NCBI RefSeq assembly: GCF_029894425.1
Contig: NZ_JARXYJ010000001.1
Span: forward strand, 7,026,501 to 7,090,500
Direction: 5' to 3'
From: Streptomyces sp. SAI-127
GTDB lineage: Bacteria > Actinomycetota > Actinomycetes > Streptomycetales > Streptomycetaceae
DNA length: 64,000 bases
A program made the translations under genes and the position numbers. The notes under the pieces are model-generated. The model had not been told where the DNA came from. It saw only the letters and a program-made list of their open reading frames with translations, and did no database searches. Position 1 is the first letter of the stretch; the number at the start of each line of letters is the position of its first letter. Below are positions 9,791 to 18,849 of this stretch, in pieces.

Positions 9791-10096
9791 TCAAGTGCTG
9801 CTGGTGCCCCAGTCGTCCTCCGGCGCACCGTTCGTGTTGCGGTCCCGGAGCGAGCGCACCCGCTGGGTCACGGACTCCGGGACCCGGTCGCCGACCTTGT
9901 CGCTGACCGCGTGGTAGGCCTTGCCGGCGAACTGGCGGCCCTGCTGGGCCGCCGTCTCCGCGGTGTTGCGGACGGCGGGGTTCTGGGAAACCTGGCGGGC
10001 GGACTTCTTCAGCTGTTCGTAGCGCTCGCGCCCGGCACGGGTGCCCAGCACGTAACCCAGAGTCAGTCCGACCACGAACGTGAGCTTGTAGCGCAT
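9791..10096 (-). CDS. YtxH domain-containing small protein
   Basis: This 101-aa protein begins MRYKLTFVVGLTLGYVLGTRAG, a short N-terminal hydrophobic or glycine-zipper helix typical of YtxH proteins. A charged, helical, repeat-poor tail follows (RERYEQLKKSARQVSQ). It is probably an inner-membrane-anchored stress protein, though the family has no defined biochemical activity. The ATG at 10096 is chosen over an upstream start because AAGGGTGG lies just before it and it opens directly with the hydrophobic helix. It is transcribed away from the tRNA cluster. Confidence 0.82.
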   Translation of the reverse strand: MRYKLTFVVGLTLGYVLGTRAGRERYEQLKKSARQVSQNPAVRNTAETAAQQGRQFAGKAYHAVSDKVGDRVPESVTQRVRSLRDRNTNGAPEDDWGTSST

Positions 10097-10256
10097 GGCG
10101 GCCACCCTTCTCCCTTGTGTAGGTCTCCGGTGCGATGTCGGTGTCGGGGGAACCGATTGGCGGAGCACCCCCCTGCTTGCGCTAATGTATGTGTCGCAGC
10201 GAGCGCCCGCCCCCTGGCGAATACCCAGGGAGGTACGTTCGATGCAAACGAGGCGA

Positions 10257-10329
10257 TCCTCCGTAGCTCAATTGGCAGAGCAGCCGGCTGTTAACCGGCA
10301 GGTTACTGGTTCGAGTCCAGTCGGGGGAG
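10257..10329 (+). tRNA. tRNA-Asn (GTT), copy 1
   Basis: The 73-nt cloverleaf has the acceptor stem TCCTCCG/CGGGGGA with one T-G pair. The D-arm is TAGCTCAATTGGCAGAGCA, the anticodon loop is CTGTTAA with GTT, and the T-loop is TTCGAGTC. The CCA is not encoded. Confidence 0.97.
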
Positions 10330-10335
10330 CTTCGA

Positions 10336-10408
10336 TCTTCCGTAGCTCAATTGGCAGAGCAGCCGGCTGTTAACCGGCAGGTTACTGGTTCGAGTCCAGT
10401 CGGGAGAG
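10336..10408 (+). tRNA. tRNA-Asn (GTT), copy 2
   Basis: This is a second tRNA-Asn six bases after the first. The body is identical and the acceptor stem differs by a compensating or wobble change (TCTTCCG/CGGGAGA). It looks like a tandem duplication in which the acceptor stem has drifted while keeping its pairing. Confidence 0.97.
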
Positions 10409-10418
10409 CAGGAAGAAG

Positions 10419-10442
10419 GAGGACCCCGATGGGGTCCTTTTT
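10419..10442 (+). terminator. Intrinsic terminator of the tRNA-Asn pair
   Basis: The stem GGACCCC/GGGGTCC has a GAT loop and is followed by TTTTT. The U-tract makes it an unusually canonical terminator for this GC-rich genome. Confidence 0.85.
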
Positions 10443-10576
10443 CATGTCCGCCGCAACCGTGCAGGTCACGGCGTAGTCCTCAAGGGCAGGCGAAGTCGCC
10501 CCTGCGAGGCAGGAGATCGTATGAGCGGCTATGCTGCGGCAGACGGCGCGCACGCATGTACGCGACACGCCGCTAT

Positions 10577-10650
10577 GGGGCGGTAGCTCAGCCGGTTAGA
10601 GCAGCGGACTCATAATCCGTCGGCCGTGGGTTCGAGTCCCACCCGCCCCA
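10577..10650 (+). tRNA. tRNA with CAT anticodon (elongator Met, or Ile2)
   Basis: The 74-nt cloverleaf has the acceptor stem GGGGCGG/CCGCCCC with discriminator A, the anticodon loop CTCATAA and the T-arm GTGGGTTCGAGTCCCAC. CAT can mean elongator Met or, after lysidine modification, Ile2; the sequence alone does not settle which. Its 3' 45 bases recur at 17509 and 26477, so it is the chromosomal attachment site of the integrated elements that follow. It remains intact. Confidence 0.93.
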
Positions 10651-10651
10651 C
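10606..10651 (+). repeat. att repeat 1, inside the tRNA
   Basis: A 46-bp core runs from GGACTCATAATCC through the end of the tRNA plus one base (CCCCAC). It is identical to the copies at 17509-17554 and 26477-26522. It covers the anticodon and T-arms, the usual target of tyrosine integrases. Confidence 0.9.
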
Positions 10652-11171
10652 TGTGCAGGCTTCTGACCTGCGGAAACGTTCATTTTTGGGTGTCGGATCG
10701 TCAACTTCGCCTGAACGGACTGAATCCGCTGCTCGCGAGTTCGGCCTCGTTGTCGGTGTCGGTAGTGCGGATGCCGCTGACCTGCGCGGATGTTCCAGTT
10801 CGCAGCGGTTGAACTTGCGGTACATGGCTCCTGCGGCTGGGTGGGCACTGGATTCTGGACGCTGGCTGGACGCAGGGAAACCGGAAGTGGCCGCTCCGGT
10901 GCTGAGTCATCCACTCTGCCCAGGGGTGTAGCGGAGTCGGCGCGGTGTGGTGGCAACTGGCCTCGCCTGGATCGTGCCGTTGCCGACGTGGCCGGTCGGA
11001 GTAGGGGAGAAACGGCCCGTACTGAAAACGGCCCCAGATCGCACCACGGAGTCGCCCCCCGTGCCTCACGGTTTCGGTGGGGCATGTAAGCCGAGGGTTG
11101 CCGGCGTGCCCCGTTCGGTTGCTCTGACTACGGACTGCCGGAAGCTGACCTTGTTCGGGTGACAGGTGTGG
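10652..11171. other. Right-hand arm of att 1 and non-coding DNA
   Basis: No gene is seen here. The stretch aligns with the sequence to the right of att 2 and att 3. Shared pieces are TGACCTGCGGAAACGT, GGACTGAATCCGCTGCTCG and GGACGCTGGCTGGACGC. TGGACG occurs at 10856-10861 and 10867-10872, 11 bases apart, the same spacing as in the other arms. It is read as a diverged integrase arm-site region. Confidence 0.65.
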
Positions 11172-11480
11172 TCACGCGGCCTGGAGGGCCGGTGTGGTCG
11201 TGACGGTCTCGAATATGGCGACCGCGTCGTCCAGCACGGTGGAGTCCAGCGCCCGGCGGTGCTTGCCCTTGAGGACGCCGGTGGCCTTCACGACCTCGCG
11301 CACGGCCTCGAAGATTGCGGTTGGGGCGGGCGGAACGGGCCAGCCGGCGGCGGAAGTAGGCCAGCAGTGACGGATCGAACGCCGTGTCGTGAAGGCCCAG
11401 CCCACATCCTGCCTTCCACCGCAGATCGCACCGCAGTTCCTGGGCCGTCTCGAAGTCCGATAGTCCCGCTCCGCCCGAAC
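11172..11480 (-). pseudogene. IS1182-type transposase fragment, frameshifted
   Basis: The minus strand shows the N-terminal part of an IS1182-family DDE transposase in two frames. The upstream frame reads FDPSLLAYFRRRLARS and the next reads IFEAVREVVKATGVLKGK followed by RRALDSTVLDDAVA. The switch falls near 11310. Only about 100 residues remain of a protein normally near 500, and no terminal inverted repeats were recognised. It is a dead remnant within the first island block. Confidence 0.75.
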
Positions 11481-11534
11481 GCGTTACTCCAGGCAATCGC
11501 GCACCAAGTTGTTAGCCCGGCGAAGGGAGGCGGT

Positions 11535-12295
11535 TCACTCCTGGCCGCCGAAGACGTTTTGGTCCCAGTCGATGACCGAGCCGGTCACCACACCGCTGCG
11601 GTCGGAGAACAGGAAGGCGACGAAGTCGGCGATCTCGTCGACCTGTCCGAGTTTGCCCATGGGCTGGGATGCGGCGGCCTTCTCCCGCCAGTCGTCCCCC
11701 GCGCCGTGGAAGGCTCGCTGGGTCGCGTCCTCGCCCTCGGTGTCCGTCCAGCCGATGTTGAGGCCGTTGACGCGGATGCGGTCCCAGCGGTGGGCGTGGG
11801 CGGCGTTGCGGGTCAGTCCGGCCAGCCCGGCCTTGGCCGCGGAGTAGGGGCCAAGTAGGGCGGTCCGCCATGGGCGCAGTTGGAGCCGATGTTGACGATG
11901 GTGCCCGGCGCTAGGCGGGCCTTCATGTCGGCCACTGCTGCCTGCATTGCGAAGAAGGGCGCCCGCAGGTTGATCGCCATGTGTTGGTCGAACAGCTCCG
12001 GCGTGGTGTCCAGGAGCGAGCCGCGTGACGTCAGCCCGGCCGCGTTGACCAGGCAGTCGACGCGGCCGCGTGCGTCCACGGTCCGTGCGGCGGAGGCGCC
12101 TGCCTGCGCCGGATCGGCGAGGTCCGCCTGCACGAAAAGCGCACCCGTGTCCGCGGCGAGCTTCTCGCCCACCTCGACCCGGCGGCCGGTGAAGACGACG
12201 GTCGCGCCCTCCCTCACAGCAGCCCGCACGATGCCGGCCCCGACGCCCTGGCTGCCACCGTTGACCAGAACGATCTTGTCCTGAAGAAGTGCCAT
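11535..12295 (-). pseudogene. Short-chain dehydrogenase/reductase, frameshifted
   Basis: This would be a classical NAD(P)-dependent SDR of about 250 aa. The first frame holds the cofactor motif GGSQGVGAG, the NAAG segment and IVNIGSN. The catalytic pair lies in another frame (PYSAAKAGLAGLTRN), followed by the C-terminal part FVAFLFSDRSGVVTGSVIDW. The frames change near 11850-11880, between the Ser and Tyr of the active site, so no complete enzyme can be made unless this is a sequencing error. It lies 16 bases after the PhyH gene and would form an operon with it. Confidence 0.8.
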
Positions 12296-12311
12296 GAATG
12301 CTGTGACCCTT

Positions 12312-13490
12312 TCAGCCGCGGCGGCGCTCGGCGCCGGCCTGCAGTTCCTGGCGAAGTCGGTCGCGGGTCCAGCCCTCGGTTACGGCTTGCCAGACGGTGT
12401 CAGCCTGGGAGGGCGGTGCGAGACCTCCGACCGGGGGGTCGAGGTCCAGGTTGGTGGGGAAGGGGTAGCCGTCAGCAGTGGCGGCGACCACGCGGCGAAG
12501 CCAGTCCTGCGAAACCCCCTCGGCCTTGCGGCGCAGCAGCACCGGGAAGAGCGCGTTCGCCATCGCCTCGCGGTCCACTGTCTCCATGGCGCGGCCGAAT
12601 GCGGAGGAGATCTGCAGCAGGTTGGCCATGCGCCGGATGGCGTTCGAGCGGTTGTGTCCGGCGGCGTGGAAGAGCGCGGGGTTGAAGAAGGCCGCATCGC
12701 CCTTGGCCAAGGGGAGCTGGACATGGTGGGCGTCGAAGTACTCGACGAACTGCGGGAGTCGCCAGGCGAGGTAGCCGGGTTCGTACTTCTGCGAGTGCGG
12801 CAGGTAGAGCGTCGGTCCGGACTCGACGGGCATGTCGCAGTGGGCGACGGCGCCCTGGAGGGTGAGCACGGGCGACAGGCGGTGGACATGCGCCGGATAG
12901 GCCGCAGCGCGTTCCTGGGTGAGGAAACCGAGGTGGTAGTCGCGGTGCACGCTTTGCGCGGCGCCGCCCGGGTTGACGACGTTGACCTGGGAGGTCACCT
13001 GGTAGGCAGGGCCCAGCCAGGCCTCGGAGATCAGCGCCAGCATGTCGTTGGCGTAGTAGTCGGCGAACACCTCGGGGGACCGTACGGCCACCTTGTCCAG
13101 TGCATTCCAGACCCGGTCGTTGGCGCCCGGCTTGGCGAAGTGATCGCCGCGGGCGGTGCCGCCAGCGCGCTCCTCCTCAATCAGCGCGGTGAAGGCCTCG
13201 GAAGCCCGGTCCACGACCGTCGCATCGGGGAAGGCGCCCTTGAGGACCACGATGCCGGGTCCGTCGAGGAGCGCCCGGATCAGCTCGGTCTGTACCTCGC
13301 GTCGGCCGTCGGCGGTGGCCGTAAGGCTACGGAGCCGGTCGCTGTCGTAGAGGGGAACATTCTGCTCAACTCGCTCGGCCAGAGGGTGGTCGGCCGGGTC
13401 GGTGTCCTGCTCGACGAGCAAGCGGAACGCGTCGAGATCGCAGTCGTCCTCGGTCAGCCAAGTCCGTGATCGCGCAGCGGTGAGGGACAT
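12312..13490 (-). CDS. Phytanoyl-CoA dioxygenase (PhyH) family oxygenase
   Basis: This 392-aa protein looks like an Fe(II)/2-oxoglutarate-dependent oxygenase of the PhyH family. The iron-binding HxD motif is in QSVHRDYHLGF. The distal histidine is probably in FFNPALFHAAGHNRSN, and the basic residue that would hold 2-oxoglutarate is just after it. A PhyH enzyme next to an SDR and a divergent LacI regulator suggests hydroxylation then oxidation of a small organic substrate, which cannot be named. It begins at ATG 13490 and shares a 109-bp promoter region with the LacI gene. Confidence 0.82.
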   Translation of the reverse strand: MSLTAARSRTWLTEDDCDLDAFRLLVEQDTDPADHPLAERVEQNVPLYDSDRLRSLTATADGRREVQTELIRALLDGPGIVVLKGAFPDATVVDRASEAFTALIEEERAGGTARGDHFAKPGANDRVWNALDKVAVRSPEVFADYYANDMLALISEAWLGPAYQVTSQVNVVNPGGAAQSVHRDYHLGFLTQERAAAYPAHVHRLSPVLTLQGAVAHCDMPVESGPTLYLPHSQKYEPGYLAWRLPQFVEYFDAHHVQLPLAKGDAAFFNPALFHAAGHNRSNAIRRMANLLQISSAFGRAMETVDREAMANALFPVLLRRKAEGVSQDWLRRVVAATADGYPFPTNLDLDPPVGGLAPPSQADTVWQAVTEGWTRDRLRQELQAGAERRRG

Positions 13491-13599
13491 GCGGGGTCCT
13501 TTCGCGGTGCCTGCATTTCTGCCAGTCTTGAGGGATCACGCCCATCAATCAATCCTCTGAAATAAATCAAAAGTCCATCATCGTCTTCAGGGAACCGTC

Positions 13600-14622
13600 A
13601 TGCGCCACCCCTACCCCATCAGGGAAATCGCCCGGCAGGCCGGACTGAGCACCGCGACGGTCGACCGGGTCCTCAACAACCGGGGCAGCGTCACCGAAAG
13701 CACGACCAGGGAAGTGCATCAAGCGATCAAAGACCTGGACCGTCAGCAGACCCAGGTCCGCATCGGGGGCCACACCTTCATGATCGACATCGTGATGCAG
13801 GCACCAGAGCGGTTCTCCGCCGCCGTACGCGAGGCACTCGAGGCCGAAATGCCTGCCCTGCACCCCGCCGTCGTCCGCTCACGTTTCCACTTCCGCGAGA
13901 CCTGCCCGCCCGACGAGATGACCGGCATCCTCGACAAGATCGCCAAGCGTGGCACGCAGGGCGTGATCCTCAAGGCTCCCGACGTGCCTGAGGTCGCCGC
14001 CGCCGTAGGGCGACTGTCCGCGGCCGGCATCCCTGTGGTCACCCTGGTGACAGACCTTCCCCACAGCGCGCGCCTGGCCTACGTCGGCATCGACAACCGC
14101 GCGGCAGGCGCCACCGCCGCCTACCTCCTCGAACAGTGGCTCGGCGACCGCCCCGGCAATGTGCTCACCACCATCAGCCGGGGCTCCTTCCGAGGCGAGG
14201 AGGAACGCGAAATGGGATTCCGCAGCGCGATGCGCCTCGCGCAGCCCAGACGTTCTCTCGTGGAGGTCACCGACAGCGACGGTCTGGACGCCACCCAGCG
14301 CGACCTGGTGCTCGAGGCTCTCAAGCGTGACGAGGACATCGTCGCGGTCTACTCGATGGGAGGGGGCAACTTCGCCACGCTGGACGCCTTCGACGCGCTG
14401 GGCAGGCCGTGTGCCGTCTTCATCGCCCACGATCTCGATCACGACAACATCAGTCTCCTGCGCGAGCGCCGCCTCTCTGCGGTGCTCCACCACGACCTGC
14501 CCCAGGACGTCCGCCGCGCTTGCCAGACCATCATGCGCGCCCACAAGGCACTGCCGGACGACGGCCAGCCCCCGCCCTCGGCGATCCAGGTGGTCACGCC
14601 GCTCAACCTGCCGCCCGTGTGA
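13600..14622 (+). CDS. LacI-family transcriptional regulator
   Basis: This 340-aa regulator has the N-terminal helix-turn-helix of LacI proteins (IREIARQAGLSTATVDRVLNN) and a periplasmic-binding-protein-like ligand domain with the subdomain features VILKAPDVP, VTLVTDLPHS and YVGIDNRAAG. It is divergent from the PhyH/SDR pair, so it most likely controls that pair in response to a sugar-like or polyol ligand. The spacer between them is the only AT-rich stretch nearby (around 13540-13590), but no clean palindromic operator was found. AGGGAA precedes the ATG. Confidence 0.88.
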   Translation: MRHPYPIREIARQAGLSTATVDRVLNNRGSVTESTTREVHQAIKDLDRQQTQVRIGGHTFMIDIVMQAPERFSAAVREALEAEMPALHPAVVRSRFHFRETCPPDEMTGILDKIAKRGTQGVILKAPDVPEVAAAVGRLSAAGIPVVTLVTDLPHSARLAYVGIDNRAAGATAAYLLEQWLGDRPGNVLTTISRGSFRGEEEREMGFRSAMRLAQPRRSLVEVTDSDGLDATQRDLVLEALKRDEDIVAVYSMGGGNFATLDAFDALGRPCAVFIAHDLDHDNISLLRERRLSAVLHHDLPQDVRRACQTIMRAHKALPDDGQPPPSAIQVVTPLNLPPV

Positions 14623-15083
14623 CGGCCGCATCGTTCCTCGGATGAAACCGCTGGCGCCGCCAGAACTCGGTAGTGGGTGCCACGGAGCCCTGCGCAGTTC
14701 GCGGCGGCCCGGCTGCCATGCGGCAAGGGCCTCGGGGTCGTCGAAGACCATCACAGTGGCCGTCACACCGAAGCGCGTATCCGTGAGTGAGCAGCCTTCA
14801 GGCTGTCAGGGCAACGTCACTGGTGAATGAGGTGTGTGGGCTGTCCGGCGACAGCCGTACAGACGCGGTCTGAGGTCTTCATAGCGCAGCCGGGGCAGTG
14901 GGCGGCGGAGCAGGTGGTGGCGCGGCAGCGTGCCAGTGAGGCCGGTAAGCGGGCTCGACCTCACCAAGGGCATTCGGTCGCCAGTGTCAGGGAGGGACAG
15001 TCGGTCGATCTACAACACCACGGTGGCTTGGAAGAGTTGGACGACAGCCTCCGACACATGTGTTGGGGACGGGCCTTGTCCGG
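14623..15083. other. Gap without a recognised gene
   Basis: No convincing gene is present. A short inverted repeat (CAGCC-TTCA-GGCTG, 14789-14802) could end transcription from the LacI side. Small frames on both strands do not match a family I know. The stretch joins the PhyH/LacI block to the decayed pca block. Confidence 0.5.
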
Positions 15084-15699
<616 letters not shown>

Positions 15700-15703
<4 letters not shown>

Positions 15704-16900
15704 AGAACGTCTACATCGTCGACGCGGTCCGCACACCGGTCGGCCGCTACAACGGCGGCCTCTCCTCGGTGCGCCCGGACGACCTGGGAGCCCACGCGAT
15801 CCGTGAACTGCTCGGCCGTACACCCGACTTGGACCCGGCCCGGATCGAGGACGTCTACTTCGGCAACGCCAACGGCGCCGGCGAGGAGAACCGCAACGTC
15901 GGCCGTATGGCCGCGCTGCTGGCCGGACTGCTGACCAGCGTGCCCGGCGTGACGGTCAACCGCCTGTGCGCCTCCGGCCTCGAAGCCGTGATCCAGGCGG
16001 CCCGCGCGATCGCTCTCGGGGACGCCTCCTCGCCGTGGCCGGTGGCGTGGGGTCCATGACGCGGGCGCCGTACGTGCTGCCCAAGTCCGACAAGCCCTTC
16101 CCCGCCGCCCACACCGACCTGTACTCGACCACGCTGGGCTGGTGCATGGTCAACCCGCGGATGGAACCGCAGTGGACGATCCCGCTCGGCGAGTCGGCCG
16201 AGCTGATCGCCGAAAAGCACAAGATCACGCGTGAGCAGCAGGACGAGTTCGCGCTGGCCAGTCACCGCAAGGCGGCCGAGGCCCAGGAAGCGGGGCTGTT
16301 CGACGCCGAGCTCGCGCCGGTGCCGGTCCCGCAGCGCAAGGGCGAGCCGGTCTTGTTCGGTGCCGACGAATGTGTACGGGCGGATGCCTCACTGGAGGCG
16401 ATGGCGAAGCTCAAAGCCGTCGTTCCGCAAGGACGCCGGCACGGTCACCCCAGGCAACGCCTCACCTCTCAACGATGGGGCCGCCGCCCTGCTGCTCGTC
16501 GACGACGACGGCCTTGCCGCGACCGGTCGCGAGCCGCTGGCCCGGATCTCCGCGACCGGGGTCAACGCCCTCGACCCGCACTACTTCGGGCTCGCCCCCG
16601 TGGAGGCCGTCAACCGGGCACTCGCCAAGGCGGGCAAGGGATTTGACGATCTGTCAGTACTGGAACTGAACGAGGCCTTCGCCGCCCAGGTGCTCGGCTG
16701 CGTGGCCGAGTTGCCCGAGTTCGAGCCGGCGATCCTCAACCCGCAGGGCGGCGCGATCGCGCTGGGCCACCCGCTGGGTGCCTACGGCCCACCTGGCCGG
16801 CACGGTCGCCCATCAACTCGCCCGCAGGGGCGGCGGGGTGGGCGTGGCCACGCTGTGCATCGGAGTGGGCCAGGGTCTCGCTCTCGTCCTCGAACGTTAA
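15700..16900 (+). pseudogene. pcaF: 3-oxoadipyl-CoA thiolase, multiply frameshifted
   Basis: This is a thiolase of about 400 aa spread over several frames. The first frame runs from KNVYIVDAVRTPVGRYNGGL to the active-site cysteine segment VNRLCASGLEAVIQAARA. A second frame holds SMTRAPYVLPKSDKP and HKITREQQDEFALASH. A third holds LNDGAAALLLVDDDG, LELNEAFAAQVLG and GGAIALGHPLGA. A fourth gives the end, VATLCIGVGQGLALVLER and TAA. At least three indels separate the parts (about 16040, 16430 and 16785). Thiolase would cleave 3-oxoadipyl-CoA to succinyl-CoA and acetyl-CoA. The gene is inactive. Confidence 0.88.
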
Positions 16901-16918
16901 CGAAACGCAGGAAGCCTC

Positions 16919-17100
16919 ATGACTCTCACCCAGCACGACATCGACCAGGAGATCGCCGCCGAGCACGCCGCCTACGAGAAGCGGCTCGCCGACGGCGCCC
17001 CCGTCGAGCACCAGCCCCGCCGGGACTAAGCGCCCTACCGTTCCTCGGTGCTGCGGCACCCGAAGCAGCCGCCGATCACCATCGAGGGCCCGTCGCCCCA
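16919..17100 (+). pseudogene. pcaH: Protocatechuate 3,4-dioxygenase beta subunit, stop and deletion
   Basis: Eighteen bases after the thiolase remnant, an ATG opens TLTQHDIDQEIAAEHAAYEK, which matches the start of actinobacterial PcaH. Codon 37, expected to be Tyr before APYRSSVLRHPKQPP, reads TAA (17027-17029). The sequence remains PcaH-like for about 20 more codons, then departs near 17085. The order pcaJ-pcaF-pcaH is the usual order in Streptomyces pca operons. PcaH would open the ring of protocatechuate with its PcaG partner, which is missing. The bases up to 17231 include a plus-strand tail (DALLPIGPDRPLDVDVRLAA) from an unidentified gene. Confidence 0.75.
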
Positions 17101-17231
17101 AGGCTCCGGCCTGCGCCGCGCTTCTCTCCCGGCTGACCGACGCCCTCCTTCCGATCGGCCCCGACCGCCCGCTGGACGTGGACGTACGCCTGGCAGCCGA
17201 ACTGCTCGACCGGGTGTCAGGTGAGGTCTGA

Positions 17232-17508
17232 ATCTCTCCGCTCAATGCATGGGTCTCGGCGCTTTGAGCGGGGTTGCTCGCGGGTGCACAGGATTGCGGT
17301 CGCTGCGCGTCCGAAGGGCAATCCGCTGGGCATGGTTGTGTGACTCCGGCCTCCAGCTGGGGAAAGGAACGCGTTCTGGACGCAGGTTGGACACAAGGAT
17401 CGGAAAAGACTGACAAGGACTGAGGAGGGGTGAGGTGCCAAACCCCTTCTGAGCTGGGAAAACTGCCAAGATTGGCATTGATCGGCAAGGGTCGCCAAGA
17501 TCCTCAAA
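17232..17508. other. Left-hand arm of att 2
   Basis: No gene is seen. From about 17372 to 17508 it is nearly identical to 26340-26476, the left side of att 3. Shared pieces are GTTCTGGACGCAGGTTGGAC, GGGGTGAGGTGCCAAA and GATTGGCATTGAT. TGGACG at 17377 and TGGACA at 17388 are 11 bases apart. This is the other arm of the recombination site. Confidence 0.75.
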
Positions 17509-17554
17509 GGACTCATAATCCGTCGGCCGTGGGTTCGAGTCCCACCCGCCCCAC
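17509..17554 (+). repeat. att repeat 2 (tRNA 3' end without a tRNA)
   Basis: A 46-bp exact copy of the 3' part of the CAT tRNA. The 5' half of a tRNA is absent, so this is an attachment-site footprint, not a gene. It has an arm on each side, as expected at the junction of two tandem elements. Confidence 0.9.
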
Positions 17555-17790
17555 CATGCACCCCTGTGACCTGCGGAAACGTCTCATCTGGGGTGCGGAT
17601 TCAGGGCGTTGGTCCATGGGGCTGAATCCGCTGCTCGTGAGTTCGACTCCGCTGCCATCAGCGTTAGTTGAGGTCGCTCTGACCTGCGCAGACGTGTCGG
17701 CCCACGGCTGGAGGATGGCGTCGTGGGTGGGCTGTGCGAGCGTCTGGACGTCACATCTGGACGCTGGCTGGACGCGAGGATCCGGAAGTG
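17555..17790. other. Right-hand arm of att 2
   Basis: Nearly identical to 26520-26715 except for a deletion there of about 45 bases after the att core. TGGACG occurs three times in direct order at 17745, 17758 and 17769 (spacings 13 and 11), a regular array expected for arm-type integrase binding. Confidence 0.75.
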
Positions 17791-18849
17791 GTGCCCAGGG
17801 ACCTTCGAGTGGGCGGGCCTGCCGGGTCGGCGGGGCACGGACGCAGTCCGAATGGCGTGCGGTCCGAATTGGGAGGCGAAAACAGCCCGTACTGGAAACG
17901 GCCCAGAGAGGACCGACAGGCGGGGCGGGAGCGGCCGGGCTGCGCGGCTCCCGCACATACAGCCGCCGGTCTTCCTGCTCATCCCCTTCCTCCCGGGGCA
18001 GCGACGCCTCCCGCTGAGGCGAGACGTGGTCCGCTGCCCAGGGCCGCCGAGCGCGTGCTGCTGGTGATCGCCGACGACGTGACGTGGCTCGACAAGGCCG
18101 ACGCGGCCGTCGTCGGGTTCGTCGTACGGCGTGTCACGGACGCTCCGATGTCGAGCACGACCTTGCCCGACAGCGCGGCGGCGGGAAAGCTCCCGATAGG
18201 GAGCCGGCGGGATGCTCACCACGACCCGGTCACCGGCGTGGGCCGCCTCCTCGGGTGTCGCGGCGCGGGCTCGCCGGCCGAGCTCGGCCAGCGTCTGGGG
18301 ACCGCGGGATGTGGACAGTAGGACGTCGGCCGACGGCGATCGCGAGCCGGGCGAGCTTCGTGACGAACGACGGCCTGCTGCGCCCCGATCTCACCGCCGA
18401 GGATCTGGTTCTGTTTCAGCGGCTCCCTGAGCCAGGTCGCCCTGACGACCGGCGACAGTCACCCGGGCCAGGGGCGCCGCCTCCTGCGCATCTCCCTCGA
18501 CCGCCTCAGCCAGCCGCAACACCGCACCCCTACGAGTCTCGGTGACAGGGAGTACAACTCTCACCGCAGCGGGCGCTGTTCGCGCGAAGACGCCGGATCA
18601 AGAAGAGGAGACCGACCTCTTGCGCGAGGTCGCTGGCTCCGTTCGCCGACGATCCGGCCGTCAGCCAGCTAGGAGAAGTTCACGGCCTGCACCGGGATCT
18701 TGTTCCCGAAGTGTCACCTGCTGACCACCAGGTGACCGCCACTCGCCGGGCGCTTCGTCGGATCCCAGGAAACGATGGGAGACGTCACCGCTCGCAACCA
18801 GCCACGACACGCCGCGCGAAACACCCGAACCGCGCTGGAAGGACATGTC
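17791..18849. other. Decayed DNA with regulator fragments
   Basis: No intact gene is seen in about 1 kb. Short stretches look like broken genes. A LAL/LuxR-type ATPase piece lies at 18046-18145. A TetR-like piece (NDGLLRPDLTAEDLVLFQ) lies around 18362-18415. A minus-strand stretch around 18170-18300 (HAGDRVVVSIPPAP) is unassigned. Frames change often, which fits a graveyard between the att arm and the carboxylesterase. Confidence 0.5.
18046..18145 (+). pseudogene. LuxR/LAL-type ATPase fragment
   Basis: The stretch VLLVIADDVTWLDKADAAVV then GFVVRRV resembles the Walker B region of large LuxR (LAL) regulators. Nothing before or after in frame belongs to that family, so only about 30 codons survive. 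Confidence 0.5.

Noticed and set aside
13491..13599. A LacI operator between the PhyH and LacI genes
   Set aside because: The region is AT-rich but I found no clean palindrome with a central CG, so no site is annotated.
17509..17554. Possible second and third CAT tRNA genes at att 2 and att 3
   Set aside because: Only the 3' 45 bases of the tRNA are present; the D-arm and 5' acceptor strand are missing.
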